NCBI GenBank assembly: GCA_024692105.1
Contig: JAILMZ010000147.1
Span: 50,537 to 114,536 of the forward strand
DNA from: Saccharofermentans sp.
GTDB lineage: Bacteria > Bacillota_A > Clostridia > Saccharofermentanales > Saccharofermentanaceae
Direction: 5' to 3'
Length of the DNA: 64,000 bases
Shown here piece after piece: positions 1 through 7,730 of the stretch (position 1 is the first letter of the stretch; each line of letters begins with the position of its first letter). Made by a program: the position numbers and the translations under genes. The notes beneath the pieces were generated by a model that made no database searches, had not been told where the DNA came from, and saw only the letters and a list, made by a program, of their open reading frames with translations.

Positions 1-1899
1 GTACACGGGGCAGTCTCTCGTCTTCATGACGCAGACGGAACCGGAGTTCATGTGGGGGTTACGGAACAAAGGAAGTTCCTTGCCGCTGTTGATGCCGCTG
101 ATGTATATCTCATCGCTTTCAAGCTGAGGTGAGATATCACAGACCTTTTTCCCGGCTGCATATTCGAGCATCTCATACGGCATGCTGCACAGGGTGTACA
201 GGTCACCGCGGAGCTTGATGCGGCCATTTCTCATTTTCTCTTTGTAGTCGGATATCTCTTCCTGGACGAATGCTCTGTAATAATCGGTCTTATCGAAGTC
301 AGGACTGTATTTGAGCATGTTCTTTATGAAGTACTTCTTTCTCATCGACTGGTCGACAAAACGCAGATGGTAGAGCATTACGGATTTGTCCGTTTTAAGA
401 AGTGCCATGTAACGCGCATCGTCTTGCACAAGACATCTTATGTCATCTGTAGTCAAGGGAAGAGTATTGAGGATCTGGTAGTTTGCCTCGTGATACTTTC
501 CATTTCCAAGGTTCGATGGCTCTTCCTGCTTTACTATTCCGAATGTCTCATCTATGTGTCTTAACCAATATACGTACAGATCCTTATCGGTCTTTCCCAG
601 GACCTCGGCAAACTTGATGAGTTTAAGACTGTCTACGGTAACGATCATCCGCACATCAGAAGCTTTCATCTTCCTGCCGAACATGTCGGTTACTTCTTTG
701 ATGCCGTTGTCTTTGAAAAACTTTTGTATATTGGTGTTGAAGGCACATGCCTTGAAGAAGGAATTACGCAGGAGCATCATGCCGTGGCCACTGAATTCTC
801 CCGTAAAGAAACTCGAATCGAGAAGTGCCTGTCCGTCCCACAGTATGTTATGGTGTTCGAATTCCTTACCCATTGTCTTTTTATACTCATCTTCGCTGAT
901 GAGCTTGGCGGACTCTTTTCCGTCTTTGACCAGGATCTTCCTGTTGCCGGAGATCTTGCCTGATTCTGCACTGTCCAGCATAAGGATCGAAAGACGCGGG
1001 ATCTTTACCGTGCCGATGATGGAAGACATCACGAGGGCATCGTAAGCTTTGGCAGATGTCAGATCGCTCTTCTTTTTCTCGTCGATCTTGAGGCCTAACC
1101 AGGTCCAGTTCATCATCCTCTCATGCAGGTCTTCTGTGATGAAGATACAGTCGCCCTGCTTTGCCTTGCTAGCCGATCTTTTGTAGTAACAGTAGTGGAT
1201 CTTTCTTCCGCTTAAGACGGCATCAAAACCTTCTTTATAAAGGAGGAGTCTCGGCTTTTCTTCTTTTTTAGCGTTGCATTTTTTGTTGTTTTTCGTGCGC
1301 TTGAGCGCAGTGGTGCACTTATGGACGAGATAGTACTTCATCAGATCCATGAATTTGTATCTCATCTGTTTGATCACATATGAAGTAAAGTATCTGTTTA
1401 GAACATCCTGGTCCTTGTCTTCAAGCCATTTTTGGTTCTGGTCTTTGTACCAATATTCATACTGCTTCGCCCTTTGGGCATTAATATTCTTTGGCGCGCC
1501 TTTCTTATGCGGATTATTAATGTAGTACATCAGTAAAAACTTATTATAAAGATTCTTAAGATCCTCATCATCAGGCTTGAACTTCGGATCGATCTTGAAC
1601 TTGTTGATGGTCTTGGCGTCAAGTTGGGACAAAGACTCAAATGATACGTTGATTATCGCATCTGAAGATAGTGCGCGGCTGTTCCTGAACTTAAGGTACG
1701 GCTGAAGATATTTCAGGCTGCCCCTGCTGATGCTCTTTATCTTGAGCAGGTCTAATGAGACGGCAGCACTGCCGTTGTATTCGCTTGCACCGTCAGCGGT
1801 AAAGACATTTCCCGTAAAACGGTAAAACAGTATCTCCCACACACTTATGCTGATTATCTTGATCGGTTTGTATTCTTCGGCAAGTTTTCTTCCGGACAT
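1..1899 (-). CDS. Large protein, partial; candidate two-barrel (RdRP/QDE-1-like) RNA polymerase homologue
   Basis: A leftward reading frame is open from ATG 1899 to the window edge (633 codons, C-terminus missing). A GGAGGG ribosome binding site lies at about 1905-1910. The N-terminal third is Lys/Tyr-rich. Further on come the segments WDGQALLDSSFF, GHGMMLLRNSFFKACAFNTN, LRGDLYTLCSMPYEML and, just before the edge, FRNPHMNSGSVCVM. The last resembles the 'RNPxxxxGxxxV' segment that precedes the catalytic DxDGD loop in cellular RNA-dependent RNA polymerases, and the DGQ/GMMLLRN stretch recalls the first barrel of that fold. The DxDGD motif itself would lie outside the window, so activity cannot be judged. 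It is transcribed divergently from a ClpP/TraG-like unit, which suits a mobile element. The reading frame is sure; the family is inference. Confidence 0.6.
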   Translation of the reverse strand, partial: MSGRKLAEEYKPIKIISISVWEILFYRFTGNVFTADGASEYNGSAAVSLDLLKIKSISRGSLKYLQPYLKFRNSRALSSDAIINVSFESLSQLDAKTINKFKIDPKFKPDDEDLKNLYNKFLLMYYINNPHKKGAPKNINAQRAKQYEYWYKDQNQKWLEDKDQDVLNRYFTSYVIKQMRYKFMDLMKYYLVHKCTTALKRTKNNKKCNAKKEEKPRLLLYKEGFDAVLSGRKIHYCYYKRSASKAKQGDCIFITEDLHERMMNWTWLGLKIDEKKKSDLTSAKAYDALVMSSIIGTVKIPRLSILMLDSAESGKISGNRKILVKDGKESAKLISEDEYKKTMGKEFEHHNILWDGQALLDSSFFTGEFSGHGMMLLRNSFFKACAFNTNIQKFFKDNGIKEVTDMFGRKMKASDVRMIVTVDSLKLIKFAEVLGKTDKDLYVYWLRHIDETFGIVKQEEPSNLGNGKYHEANYQILNTLPLTTDDIRCLVQDDARYMALLKTDKSVMLYHLRFVDQSMRKKYFIKNMLKYSPDFDKTDYYRAFVQEEISDYKEKMRNGRIKLRGDLYTLCSMPYEMLEYAAGKKVCDISPQLESDEIYISGINSGKELPLFRNPHMNSGSVCVMKTRDCPVY

Positions 1900-2082
1900 A
1901 CTGAGCCCTCCGTTATTTTGTAAAAGTGTAGCACAAACATTATTTTTTTCTACTTACGAAAACGGAATAGTAAAGCACAAAGCCTTTATTCTTAAGGGAT
2001 TTGAGGGACAGCGTAACCCGGAATTAAATTTCTTAATGGTTCCGTGATATATGGAGAACCGCCATTACGCTATAGGACACGT

Positions 2083-2112
2083 AGCCCTGTTACCCGCAAA
2101 GGTGCAGGGCAC
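2083..2112 (+). promoter_or_regulatory. Leader hairpin before the 2133 gene
   Basis: GCCCTG and CAGGGC form the outer arms, with an inner ACC/GGT pair, just upstream of the AAGGAGG ribosome binding site at about 2121. It lies in the 233-bp gap between divergent genes. It could be a leader structure or attenuator. No clear U-run follows. Confidence 0.3.
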
Positions 2113-2132
2113 TTTTAAGTAAGGAGGTCTTT

Positions 2133-2810
2133 ATGATCAACTACGAAACCCCACTGACCCCGGATGAGACCGGGCTCGTCACAACCATGAGCCACGCCAT
2201 GACTCTCGGTACGCTGTCGGCGCTTGCCGATTACAGCAATAATCCGGCAGCAAATCCGCTGGCTTTCTCGGTAAGCCTCATGCTCGACATCGACGAGTAC
2301 GGCAACTGGGACGACCTGACGATAGGCGAGTACATCGGCTTGATCGCACGGTGCAAGGAAGGTATGTACTGCAGCGGACGGTACTACGAAGAACATGGCG
2401 ATGACATGCCTTACATGTATGCGGTCCACACGCTCGCCCTCGCTCTGGTGGAAGCTGCGAAAGATTCGGCTCTTGTCAGGCTGTTCTGCAACGTCGATTT
2501 CGAGATGTACTACGAGTGCATTACCTCGCAGAAGTGCATGGTGTCTATCAGAGGCTTCGATCACAGTCCCAAACTGTATGTCGTAGTCAAAGGGTATGAC
2601 GTGTTCGTCCGGTCAGGTTACTCGTTCTGGAAGGATGAGGACAACTACTACAGGAACATGTCAGACAGGATGATAGCCAATGTCTACATGTTTCTGATCG
2701 AACCGGTAGTGCGCTCTGACAGCAAGAAGATGAAGGCATATTTAAAACCTGACACCGCGATCGGTGTCGTTCTTTCACAGAAAGGAGATGATGAATTTGG
2801 AAAGGAATAA
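2133..2810 (+). CDS. Hypothetical protein, 225 aa, first gene of a ClpP/TraG-like unit
   Basis: ATG 2133 follows a strong AAGGAGG about 6 bases away. The 225-aa product is acidic and aromatic-rich (NWDDLTIGEYIGLIARC, SGRYYEEHGDDMPYMY), without signal peptide or membrane segments. I do not recognise a family. Its end overlaps the start of the ClpP-like gene by about 20 bases, and the TraG-like gene follows directly, so the three are probably one transcript. The long open overlapping frames on the opposite strand are shadows. Confidence 0.7.
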   Translation: MINYETPLTPDETGLVTTMSHAMTLGTLSALADYSNNPAANPLAFSVSLMLDIDEYGNWDDLTIGEYIGLIARCKEGMYCSGRYYEEHGDDMPYMYAVHTLALALVEAAKDSALVRLFCNVDFEMYYECITSQKCMVSIRGFDHSPKLYVVVKGYDVFVRSGYSFWKDEDNYYRNMSDRMIANVYMFLIEPVVRSDSKKMKAYLKPDTAIGVVLSQKGDDEFGKE

Positions 2811-3393
2811 CCCAAGGATCATCAGGAACACGGTACACGGCACGGAGTTCATCGGCCTCGACGAACACTTTATGTCCGAGAGAAAGCTCTTCCTCCTGGG
2901 AGATGTTACTCCGGAATCGGCAACGGGGCTCATCAAGCAGGTCATGTATCTCCAGTCGCTCGACCGCAAGGAAGAGATCACGCTCTATATCGACAGCGGC
3001 GGCGGCAACGTCATCAGCGGCCTGTCACTGTTCGATGTGCTCAAGTCTCTTAAGGTTCCTCTTAAGACGGTCTGCATCGGGCAGGCCGCGTCCATGGCCG
3101 GAATCCTGTTCCTAGCAGGCGAGAAACGCATCATGCTCCCTCACTCTAGACTGATGCTGCACGACCCGTCTTATTCGCACAGCAGCATAGACGGGCTCAA
3201 GGCGCACGAGATCAAGGAGATGGTAACAGACCTTGATAAAGTCGGTGAAGAACTGGTGATGATCATAGCGGAAGCTACCGGTCACAGCTTCGACGAGATC
3301 AAAGAGGTCACCTGCAAGGACACCTACTTCTCGGCTGTCCAGGCATTGGCATTCAATTTGGCAACGGATATCACAAGAAATATCGGAGGTTAA
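2791..3393 (+). CDS. ClpP-family serine protease (accessory type)
   Basis: This is a ClpP/crotonase-fold peptidase of about 200 aa. The catalytic triad is visible: Ser in GQAASMAG (residue 101), His in SRLMLHDPS (124) and Asp in CKDTYFSA (177); the oxyanion glycine strand is YIDSGGGNV. Start choice is uncertain. The open frame reaches GTG 2764, AAAGGAG sits at 2781-2787, and ATG 2791 or TTG 2797 fit best. It lies between an unknown gene and a TraG/VirD4-like ATPase with a 1-base gap to the latter. That pairing is unlike housekeeping clpP, which usually sits with clpX or alone. It may be an element-borne protease working with a dedicated ATPase. Confidence 0.85.
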   Translation: MNLERNNPRIIRNTVHGTEFIGLDEHFMSERKLFLLGDVTPESATGLIKQVMYLQSLDRKEEITLYIDSGGGNVISGLSLFDVLKSLKVPLKTVCIGQAASMAGILFLAGEKRIMLPHSRLMLHDPSYSHSSIDGLKAHEIKEMVTDLDKVGEELVMIIAEATGHSFDEIKEVTCKDTYFSAVQALAFNLATDITRNIGG

Positions 3394-3394
3394 T

Positions 3395-4654
3395 ATGTAC
3401 GAGATCAATTTCAACGAAAACAACAGCTACAGAGTATTTGGAGCGGATATCAGGGTATCCAATGACTCCAGGGAGACGGGATTGAACAACAACGATCTCA
3501 TCATCGGCCAGACAGGGTCCGGCAAGACGGGATCTTACGTCATTCCCAACCTTCAGGTGCTGGACCACAGCCTCATAGTCACTGATACCAAGCGCAACCT
3601 GTACGACAAGTTCAAAGACGACCTGGCAGAGCGCGGCTTCGAAGTGAAGATGCTTGACTTTGTCGAGCCGCTGAAGTCTGCAGGTTCGTACAACCCTCTC
3701 AGGTACATCCGCACCAATGCGGACGGCGGCTTCCGTGAGCAGGACATCGTCACGATAGCCAAGTCGCTCGTGCCCACGCTGGACAGGAATGAACCTTTCT
3801 GGGAGCAGGCGGCACGTTCACTCCTGGCATGCATGATAGGTTATGTCCTTGAGTTCCTTGACGAGAGTGAACACAACCTCGTCGGGGTCATCAGGGCATA
3901 CCAGAGATACAATGTCCCTGAGAAGCGCAAAGAGTTCGACATGGCTTTGATAAAGTACCCGGACTCTTTCTTCTCGCGCAAGTATGTCCAGATGATGGCT
4001 TCCCAGAGGGCAGAGAAGATGTGGGCATCCATAAACGAGTTCGTGTCGCAGGCTTTAAACCCTTACGATACATCAGACTACCGCGGTTTTTTGTCTGACG
4101 ATGACTGCATTGATTTCGCATCTCTCGGCAAAAAGAAGACGGTGCTCTTCCTCAATGTATCGGACTGCGACAGGACCTTTGACCCTATCGTCAACCTGCT
4201 CTACACTCAGGCATTCCAGACGCTCATCAAGGAGGCGGACGGAAATCCGGACAGCAGGCTTGAGGTCCCTGTCAGGTTCATCCTCGATGACTTTGCCACC
4301 AACACGGTCATAGAAGACTTCGATAAGCTCATCTCCGTCATCAGGTCGCGTGAGATATACGTCAGCATCATCCTGCAGTGCAAGAGCCAGCTCGAGTCTA
4401 TCTATAACCCGGCCGTAGCCAACACCATCATCAACAACTGCGACCACACTCTCTACTTGGGTGGCCACGATTACGATACGGCGGCCTTTGTCGCTATCAA
4501 CGCGGGCGACTCGATAGAGAATGTCCTGATGATGCCGAGAAACGCGGCATACCTCATCGAGACCGGTTCCCGCGCCAAATTCATCGACAAGATCAAGCCC
4601 TACAGCACGATCTGGGGCTTGGGCTTTCCTTTCAATGATGAGCCCGAGGCATGA
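3395..4654 (+). CDS. TraG/VirD4-family ATPase (type IV coupling protein-like), lacking membrane anchor
   Basis: Walker A GQTGSGKTGS begins only about 37 residues from the N-terminus, followed by the family's 'VTDTKRNLYDKF' strand. Walker B is VRFILDDFATN, and the 'SVIRSREIYVSIILQCKSQL' segment is typical of Gram-positive VirD4-like proteins. At 419 aa it is shorter than the usual 550-800 aa and has no N-terminal transmembrane helices, so it would be cytosolic. CGGAGG precedes ATG 3395. Known family role: hexameric DNA-pumping ATPases coupling relaxosomes to secretion channels. No relaxase or channel gene is visible here, so a conjugation role is unproven. Confidence 0.85.
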   Translation: MYEINFNENNSYRVFGADIRVSNDSRETGLNNNDLIIGQTGSGKTGSYVIPNLQVLDHSLIVTDTKRNLYDKFKDDLAERGFEVKMLDFVEPLKSAGSYNPLRYIRTNADGGFREQDIVTIAKSLVPTLDRNEPFWEQAARSLLACMIGYVLEFLDESEHNLVGVIRAYQRYNVPEKRKEFDMALIKYPDSFFSRKYVQMMASQRAEKMWASINEFVSQALNPYDTSDYRGFLSDDDCIDFASLGKKKTVLFLNVSDCDRTFDPIVNLLYTQAFQTLIKEADGNPDSRLEVPVRFILDDFATNTVIEDFDKLISVIRSREIYVSIILQCKSQLESIYNPAVANTIINNCDHTLYLGGHDYDTAAFVAINAGDSIENVLMMPRNAAYLIETGSRAKFIDKIKPYSTIWGLGFPFNDEPEA

Positions 4655-4670
4655 CCCCGGGCTTTCATCA
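4637..4670 (+). terminator. Inverted repeat over the TraG-like stop codon
   Basis: TGATG-AGCCCG pairs with CGGGCT-TTCATCA (two-base bulge) across the stop codon at 4652-4654. There is no strong T-run, so it is a weak or processed terminator closing the 2.1-4.65 kb unit. Confidence 0.4.
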
Positions 4671-4731
4671 GAAAGCTTACTATGTTTGGTAGAATAGTAT
4701 CTGATGATTAACAATATGGGGAGACATCAAC

Positions 4732-5526
4732 ATGAAGTTAGATAACATAGATAAGGGAAGATCGTTCGACTGGGGAAAGACGAGCGAGAACTATGCCAAA
4801 TACCGCGACATATACCCGCAGGAGTTCTACGACTACATCCTGGGTCTGGGCTGCTGCAAGGACGGCCAGGATGTTCTTGATATCGGCACGGGCACAGGCG
4901 TCATACCGCGAAACATGTACAGATACGGTGCGCACTGGATCGGCACTGACATCGCCGAAAACCAGATCGAACAGGCAAAGAACCTGGCATCGGCAGCAGG
5001 TATGGACATAGAGTACTTCACGGTAAAGGCGGAGGATATCTCTTTCCCGGAGAACAGTTTCGACGTGATAACGGCGTGCCAGTGCATATGGTATTTCGAC
5101 CACGATGTGACCGCGCCGCAGTTTGCATCGATGCTTCGTCCCGGCGGAAGGTTCCTTATCATGTACATGGGATGGCTTCCCTTTGAGGACAAGATCGCGG
5201 GCAAGAGCGAGGAGATAATCTTAAAGCACAATCCCGACTGGAGCAGTTCGTGCGATACGGTGCATCCCGTGTGGGTGCCTGATCAGTATCTGAAGCATTT
5301 CGAGCTGGTGTCGCAGGAGCAGTTCAGGCTTGATGTGCCATTCACAAGGGCGAGCTGGCACGGAAGGATGCGCGCATGCAGGGGAGTGGAAGCTTCGATG
5401 TCACCCGAGGTCCTGGACGCGTGGGACAAGGAGCATAAGGCTATGCTCGAAGAACTTGCTCCGGAGAGTTTTATCGTGAAGCACTATGCTTCGATCGCAC
5501 AGTTAAAGGTCAAAAAGGATCACTGA
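4732..5526 (+). CDS. Class I SAM-dependent methyltransferase
   Basis: A 264-aa Rossmann-type methyltransferase. The SAM-binding motif I is VLDIGTGTGVIPR near residue 50, motif II is the acidic WIGTDIAENQ, and the motif IV/post region is DVITACQCIWYFDHD then LRPGGRFLIMYMGW. The N-terminal FDWGKTSENYAKYRD resembles Methyltransf_11/UbiE-like small-molecule enzymes. Substrate unknown. GGGGAGA lies before ATG 4732. It converges with, and overlaps by 7 bases, the leftward gene ending at 5520. It looks like a single-gene unit. Confidence 0.85.
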   Translation: MKLDNIDKGRSFDWGKTSENYAKYRDIYPQEFYDYILGLGCCKDGQDVLDIGTGTGVIPRNMYRYGAHWIGTDIAENQIEQAKNLASAAGMDIEYFTVKAEDISFPENSFDVITACQCIWYFDHDVTAPQFASMLRPGGRFLIMYMGWLPFEDKIAGKSEEIILKHNPDWSSSCDTVHPVWVPDQYLKHFELVSQEQFRLDVPFTRASWHGRMRACRGVEASMSPEVLDAWDKEHKAMLEELAPESFIVKHYASIAQLKVKKDH

Positions 5527-6053
5527 ACGTAGACGATCGCAGTCTTCTTGCAAGATCTGATTATCTTGAGAATCGCAGAGTAGATTACGCCGGCACAGTA
5601 GATGAACACCGGTATCTCGACAAAACCTGCAAAGAGCATGCACAGGACGACCTGGGCAATATTGCCGATGCCCTGCGCCAGGTCGATCTTCCAGCCTGAG
5701 TTGCCGTCACCTTTGTTGCTTACGGCACGCGCGAAATTCAGCACCGCCGCCACGAGGTGTATCGCGACAACATAGAAGATCATTATTATCTGGGCCTGGT
5801 CCAGGAGAGCGGTGGAGAACACGCCCGCATCGAACATCAGAAGTCCGACCAGGAGTATCTTCTTGCCGCCGATCATGTGCTTTGCATGTGTGCCGTAGTA
5901 GAAAAGGAACTTGATCCCCCTGAACGTGAGCATCATGCCGACGAATACCGCGATGAGCAGGAATGCTTCCTCGGGTATGAGCATGAGGAGCAGGGCGCTC
6001 TGTATCATGAATATGGCAACCAAGATGTTCCATACGCGTTTTTTCTTGCTCAT
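5520..6053 (-). CDS. HdeD/DUF308-like membrane protein
   Basis: A 177-aa integral membrane protein with about six short hydrophobic segments, a Lys/Arg-rich start (MSKKKRVWN) and a Lys-rich tail. The pattern of small helices in repeated pairs (AVFVGMMLTFRGIKFLFYY, GVIYSAILKIIRSCKK) resembles the DUF308/HdeD family. Function unknown. The start codon directly abuts the stop of the DUF6765-like gene upstream, so it is the last gene of a leftward operon starting at the kinases. Confidence 0.6.
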   Translation of the reverse strand: MSKKKRVWNILVAIFMIQSALLLMLIPEEAFLLIAVFVGMMLTFRGIKFLFYYGTHAKHMIGGKKILLVGLLMFDAGVFSTALLDQAQIIMIFYVVAIHLVAAVLNFARAVSNKGDGNSGWKIDLAQGIGNIAQVVLCMLFAGFVEIPVFIYCAGVIYSAILKIIRSCKKTAIVYVQ

Positions 6054-7201
6054 TATCCGGCCCTCCGGCTCGCAGATACGAGCTTAAGATAATCCTTGAT
6101 GCCGGCCGCGCCGTGCTTGTCGTAATCGACGGAGAACCCGGCCAGGAGATTTCCCGACTTAAAGATCTTATTGGTGATCATGCTCTTCTGTGCAAGGGAA
6201 GCCAGTATGAATCTTCCCAGGAAGGTATCGTCCTTTTCCTCCGCAGGAGCAGATCTGTATTCTTCGGCGTATTCTTCGACATCAAAATCAGGTACGAGCT
6301 GACCGGAGAGTTCATAAGCGAGATCCTTCCAGTCCGATGAAGCGTCAGGCTGCCTTTTGGTGATTATCGTTCTTATGCTGTACAGGTGGGGCTTAACTGT
6401 CTCTTCATCATAGGTATCAAGCTCGAATCCCTGAGATGATCTGAGCGCCTTCATGGCATAGACCATCTGGCAGAAAGCCTTGTAGTAATCAGCAGGATTA
6501 TCTTTGACACACTCGCGGTAATTATCCCAGGCGGGCATGTATTTATACCTGATGAAACTGTAATCGGGAAGGTGTCCCGCGTGACCGTGTCCCAGGTTAA
6601 GGATGTTGTTCTCGCTTGTGTTGAAAACCGTGCTGTTGTACTTTGCTTTTTCTATGTCGTCTTTTGCGCCCGGCGCGTGTTTGAAAGATATGGGGCGTGT
6701 CGTACCGTTAGGCATTATCTCGCTGAAGCGGCAGTCCGTACTGTTGATGACGAGTGAAGGAGTACCTGCAAAGTTCTGATGTGCCCAGGTATCTGCAAGG
6801 ATATGCATGGCGATGCCTATGTGCTGAAGGCTCTTTCCTGCGGCGAGTTCGACAGTGTCCTTCAAAAGAGCACCGTTCGGTCTGCAGATGAGGCGGTATT
6901 TATTCTTGTAACCCTTGCTCGCGCGGGGCGCGGCAGCATAAAGATCTCCGGGAAGGAAATGGAACGATGCCCAGATCCTCGTGATGTCCTGAAGACCTGA
7001 GATGTCGGTGTTCATGTCAAGAAGTTCAGCCTGAGTCTGGCTTGTCGCTGCATGGACGGATGCTTTTACCGACTTCAGGAAAGTCTTGGTGCAGCAATCG
7101 ACGAACTGGTCACTATAGCAGATGGCCAGTGCTTCCTCATGGGAGTACCCGGCTAGGAAGGCTGCGCAATATGTAGCATAGTAGTGAAAATCAGCCTGCA
7201 C
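6053..7201 (-). CDS. DUF6765-type protein (zinc phospholipase C-like helical fold)
   Basis: 382 aa, no signal peptide. The N-terminal MQADFHYYATYCAAFLAGYS is characteristic of proteins annotated DUF6765 (label from memory). HIGIAMHILADTWAHQNFAG carries the His/Asp spacing of phospholipase C/S1-P1-like zinc hydrolases, and NLGHGHAGHLPDYSFIRYKY adds further His and Asp. I infer a metal-dependent hydrolase-like fold with unknown substrate. It overlaps the neighbouring membrane-protein gene by 11 bases, so translation is probably coupled. Confidence 0.6.
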   Translation of the reverse strand: MQADFHYYATYCAAFLAGYSHEEALAICYSDQFVDCCTKTFLKSVKASVHAATSQTQAELLDMNTDISGLQDITRIWASFHFLPGDLYAAAPRASKGYKNKYRLICRPNGALLKDTVELAAGKSLQHIGIAMHILADTWAHQNFAGTPSLVINSTDCRFSEIMPNGTTRPISFKHAPGAKDDIEKAKYNSTVFNTSENNILNLGHGHAGHLPDYSFIRYKYMPAWDNYRECVKDNPADYYKAFCQMVYAMKALRSSQGFELDTYDEETVKPHLYSIRTIITKRQPDASSDWKDLAYELSGQLVPDFDVEEYAEEYRSAPAEEKDDTFLGRFILASLAQKSMITNKIFKSGNLLAGFSVDYDKHGAAGIKDYLKLVSASRRAG

Positions 7202-7730
7202 GGAGTTGGTATCTCCTTCTGAGTTCTTTTAACTTGTAACGCCTTACGCTTAAAGCGGCAATATAGACTTCTGTCGTGATGGCAAGGGACGAGCATTCCA
7301 TGAAAAGCGTCAGCAGATAGTCGAAGAAGGATTCTGTCATGATGGATTCAAAACACTCCCAGATGACTGAACCCACCGAGAAGAGACCGAACAGGATCAG
7401 CCACACATTGAAGATGAGATAAAACGAAGACCTCTTCCTGCCCCGGCCTTCCGCCCGCGCATTGAGTCCCACTATGAGCCTTACGACAACGTCGATCGCG
7501 AGCATGACATACAGCATCCCCATGACGATGGGAAGATCACTCTGATCCATATCCTCTATCTCGGAAAGATCGTAGATGGGAATGTTCAGGATCAAATAAG
7601 TCGCAAGCTTGATGATACTCCAGAAACCGAACACGATAATGCCGGTCCCGAGATCCGCTAACGTGCGTGAATTCCTCCGGAACTTTATCGTGGCATCATC
7701 ATTTTGCAGAAAGGTCTCTGAATAGCTCAT
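7191..7730 (-). CDS. Four-helix membrane protein, unknown
   Basis: 179 aa with about four predicted transmembrane helices (around residues 28-50, 68-88, 103-125, 140-160), a soluble acidic linker DLSEIEDMDQSDLP and a basic C-tail. No family recognised. The gene starts within 4 bases of the histidine kinase-DegV stop and overlaps the DUF6765-like gene, so it belongs to the leftward operon. Membrane location suggests an accessory to the signalling proteins, but nothing in the sequence shows this. Confidence 0.6.
   Translation of the reverse strand: MSYSETFLQNDDATIKFRRNSRTLADLGTGIIVFGFWSIIKLATYLILNIPIYDLSEIEDMDQSDLPIVMGMLYVMLAIDVVVRLIVGLNARAEGRGRKRSSFYLIFNVWLILFGLFSVGSVIWECFESIMTESFFDYLLTLFMECSSLAITTEVYIAALSVRRYKLKELRRRYQLRAG

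Noticed and set aside
554..1045. Rightward 163-aa open frame at the left edge
   Set aside because: It lies wholly opposite the 633-codon leftward frame, has no ribosome binding site and no recognisable features.
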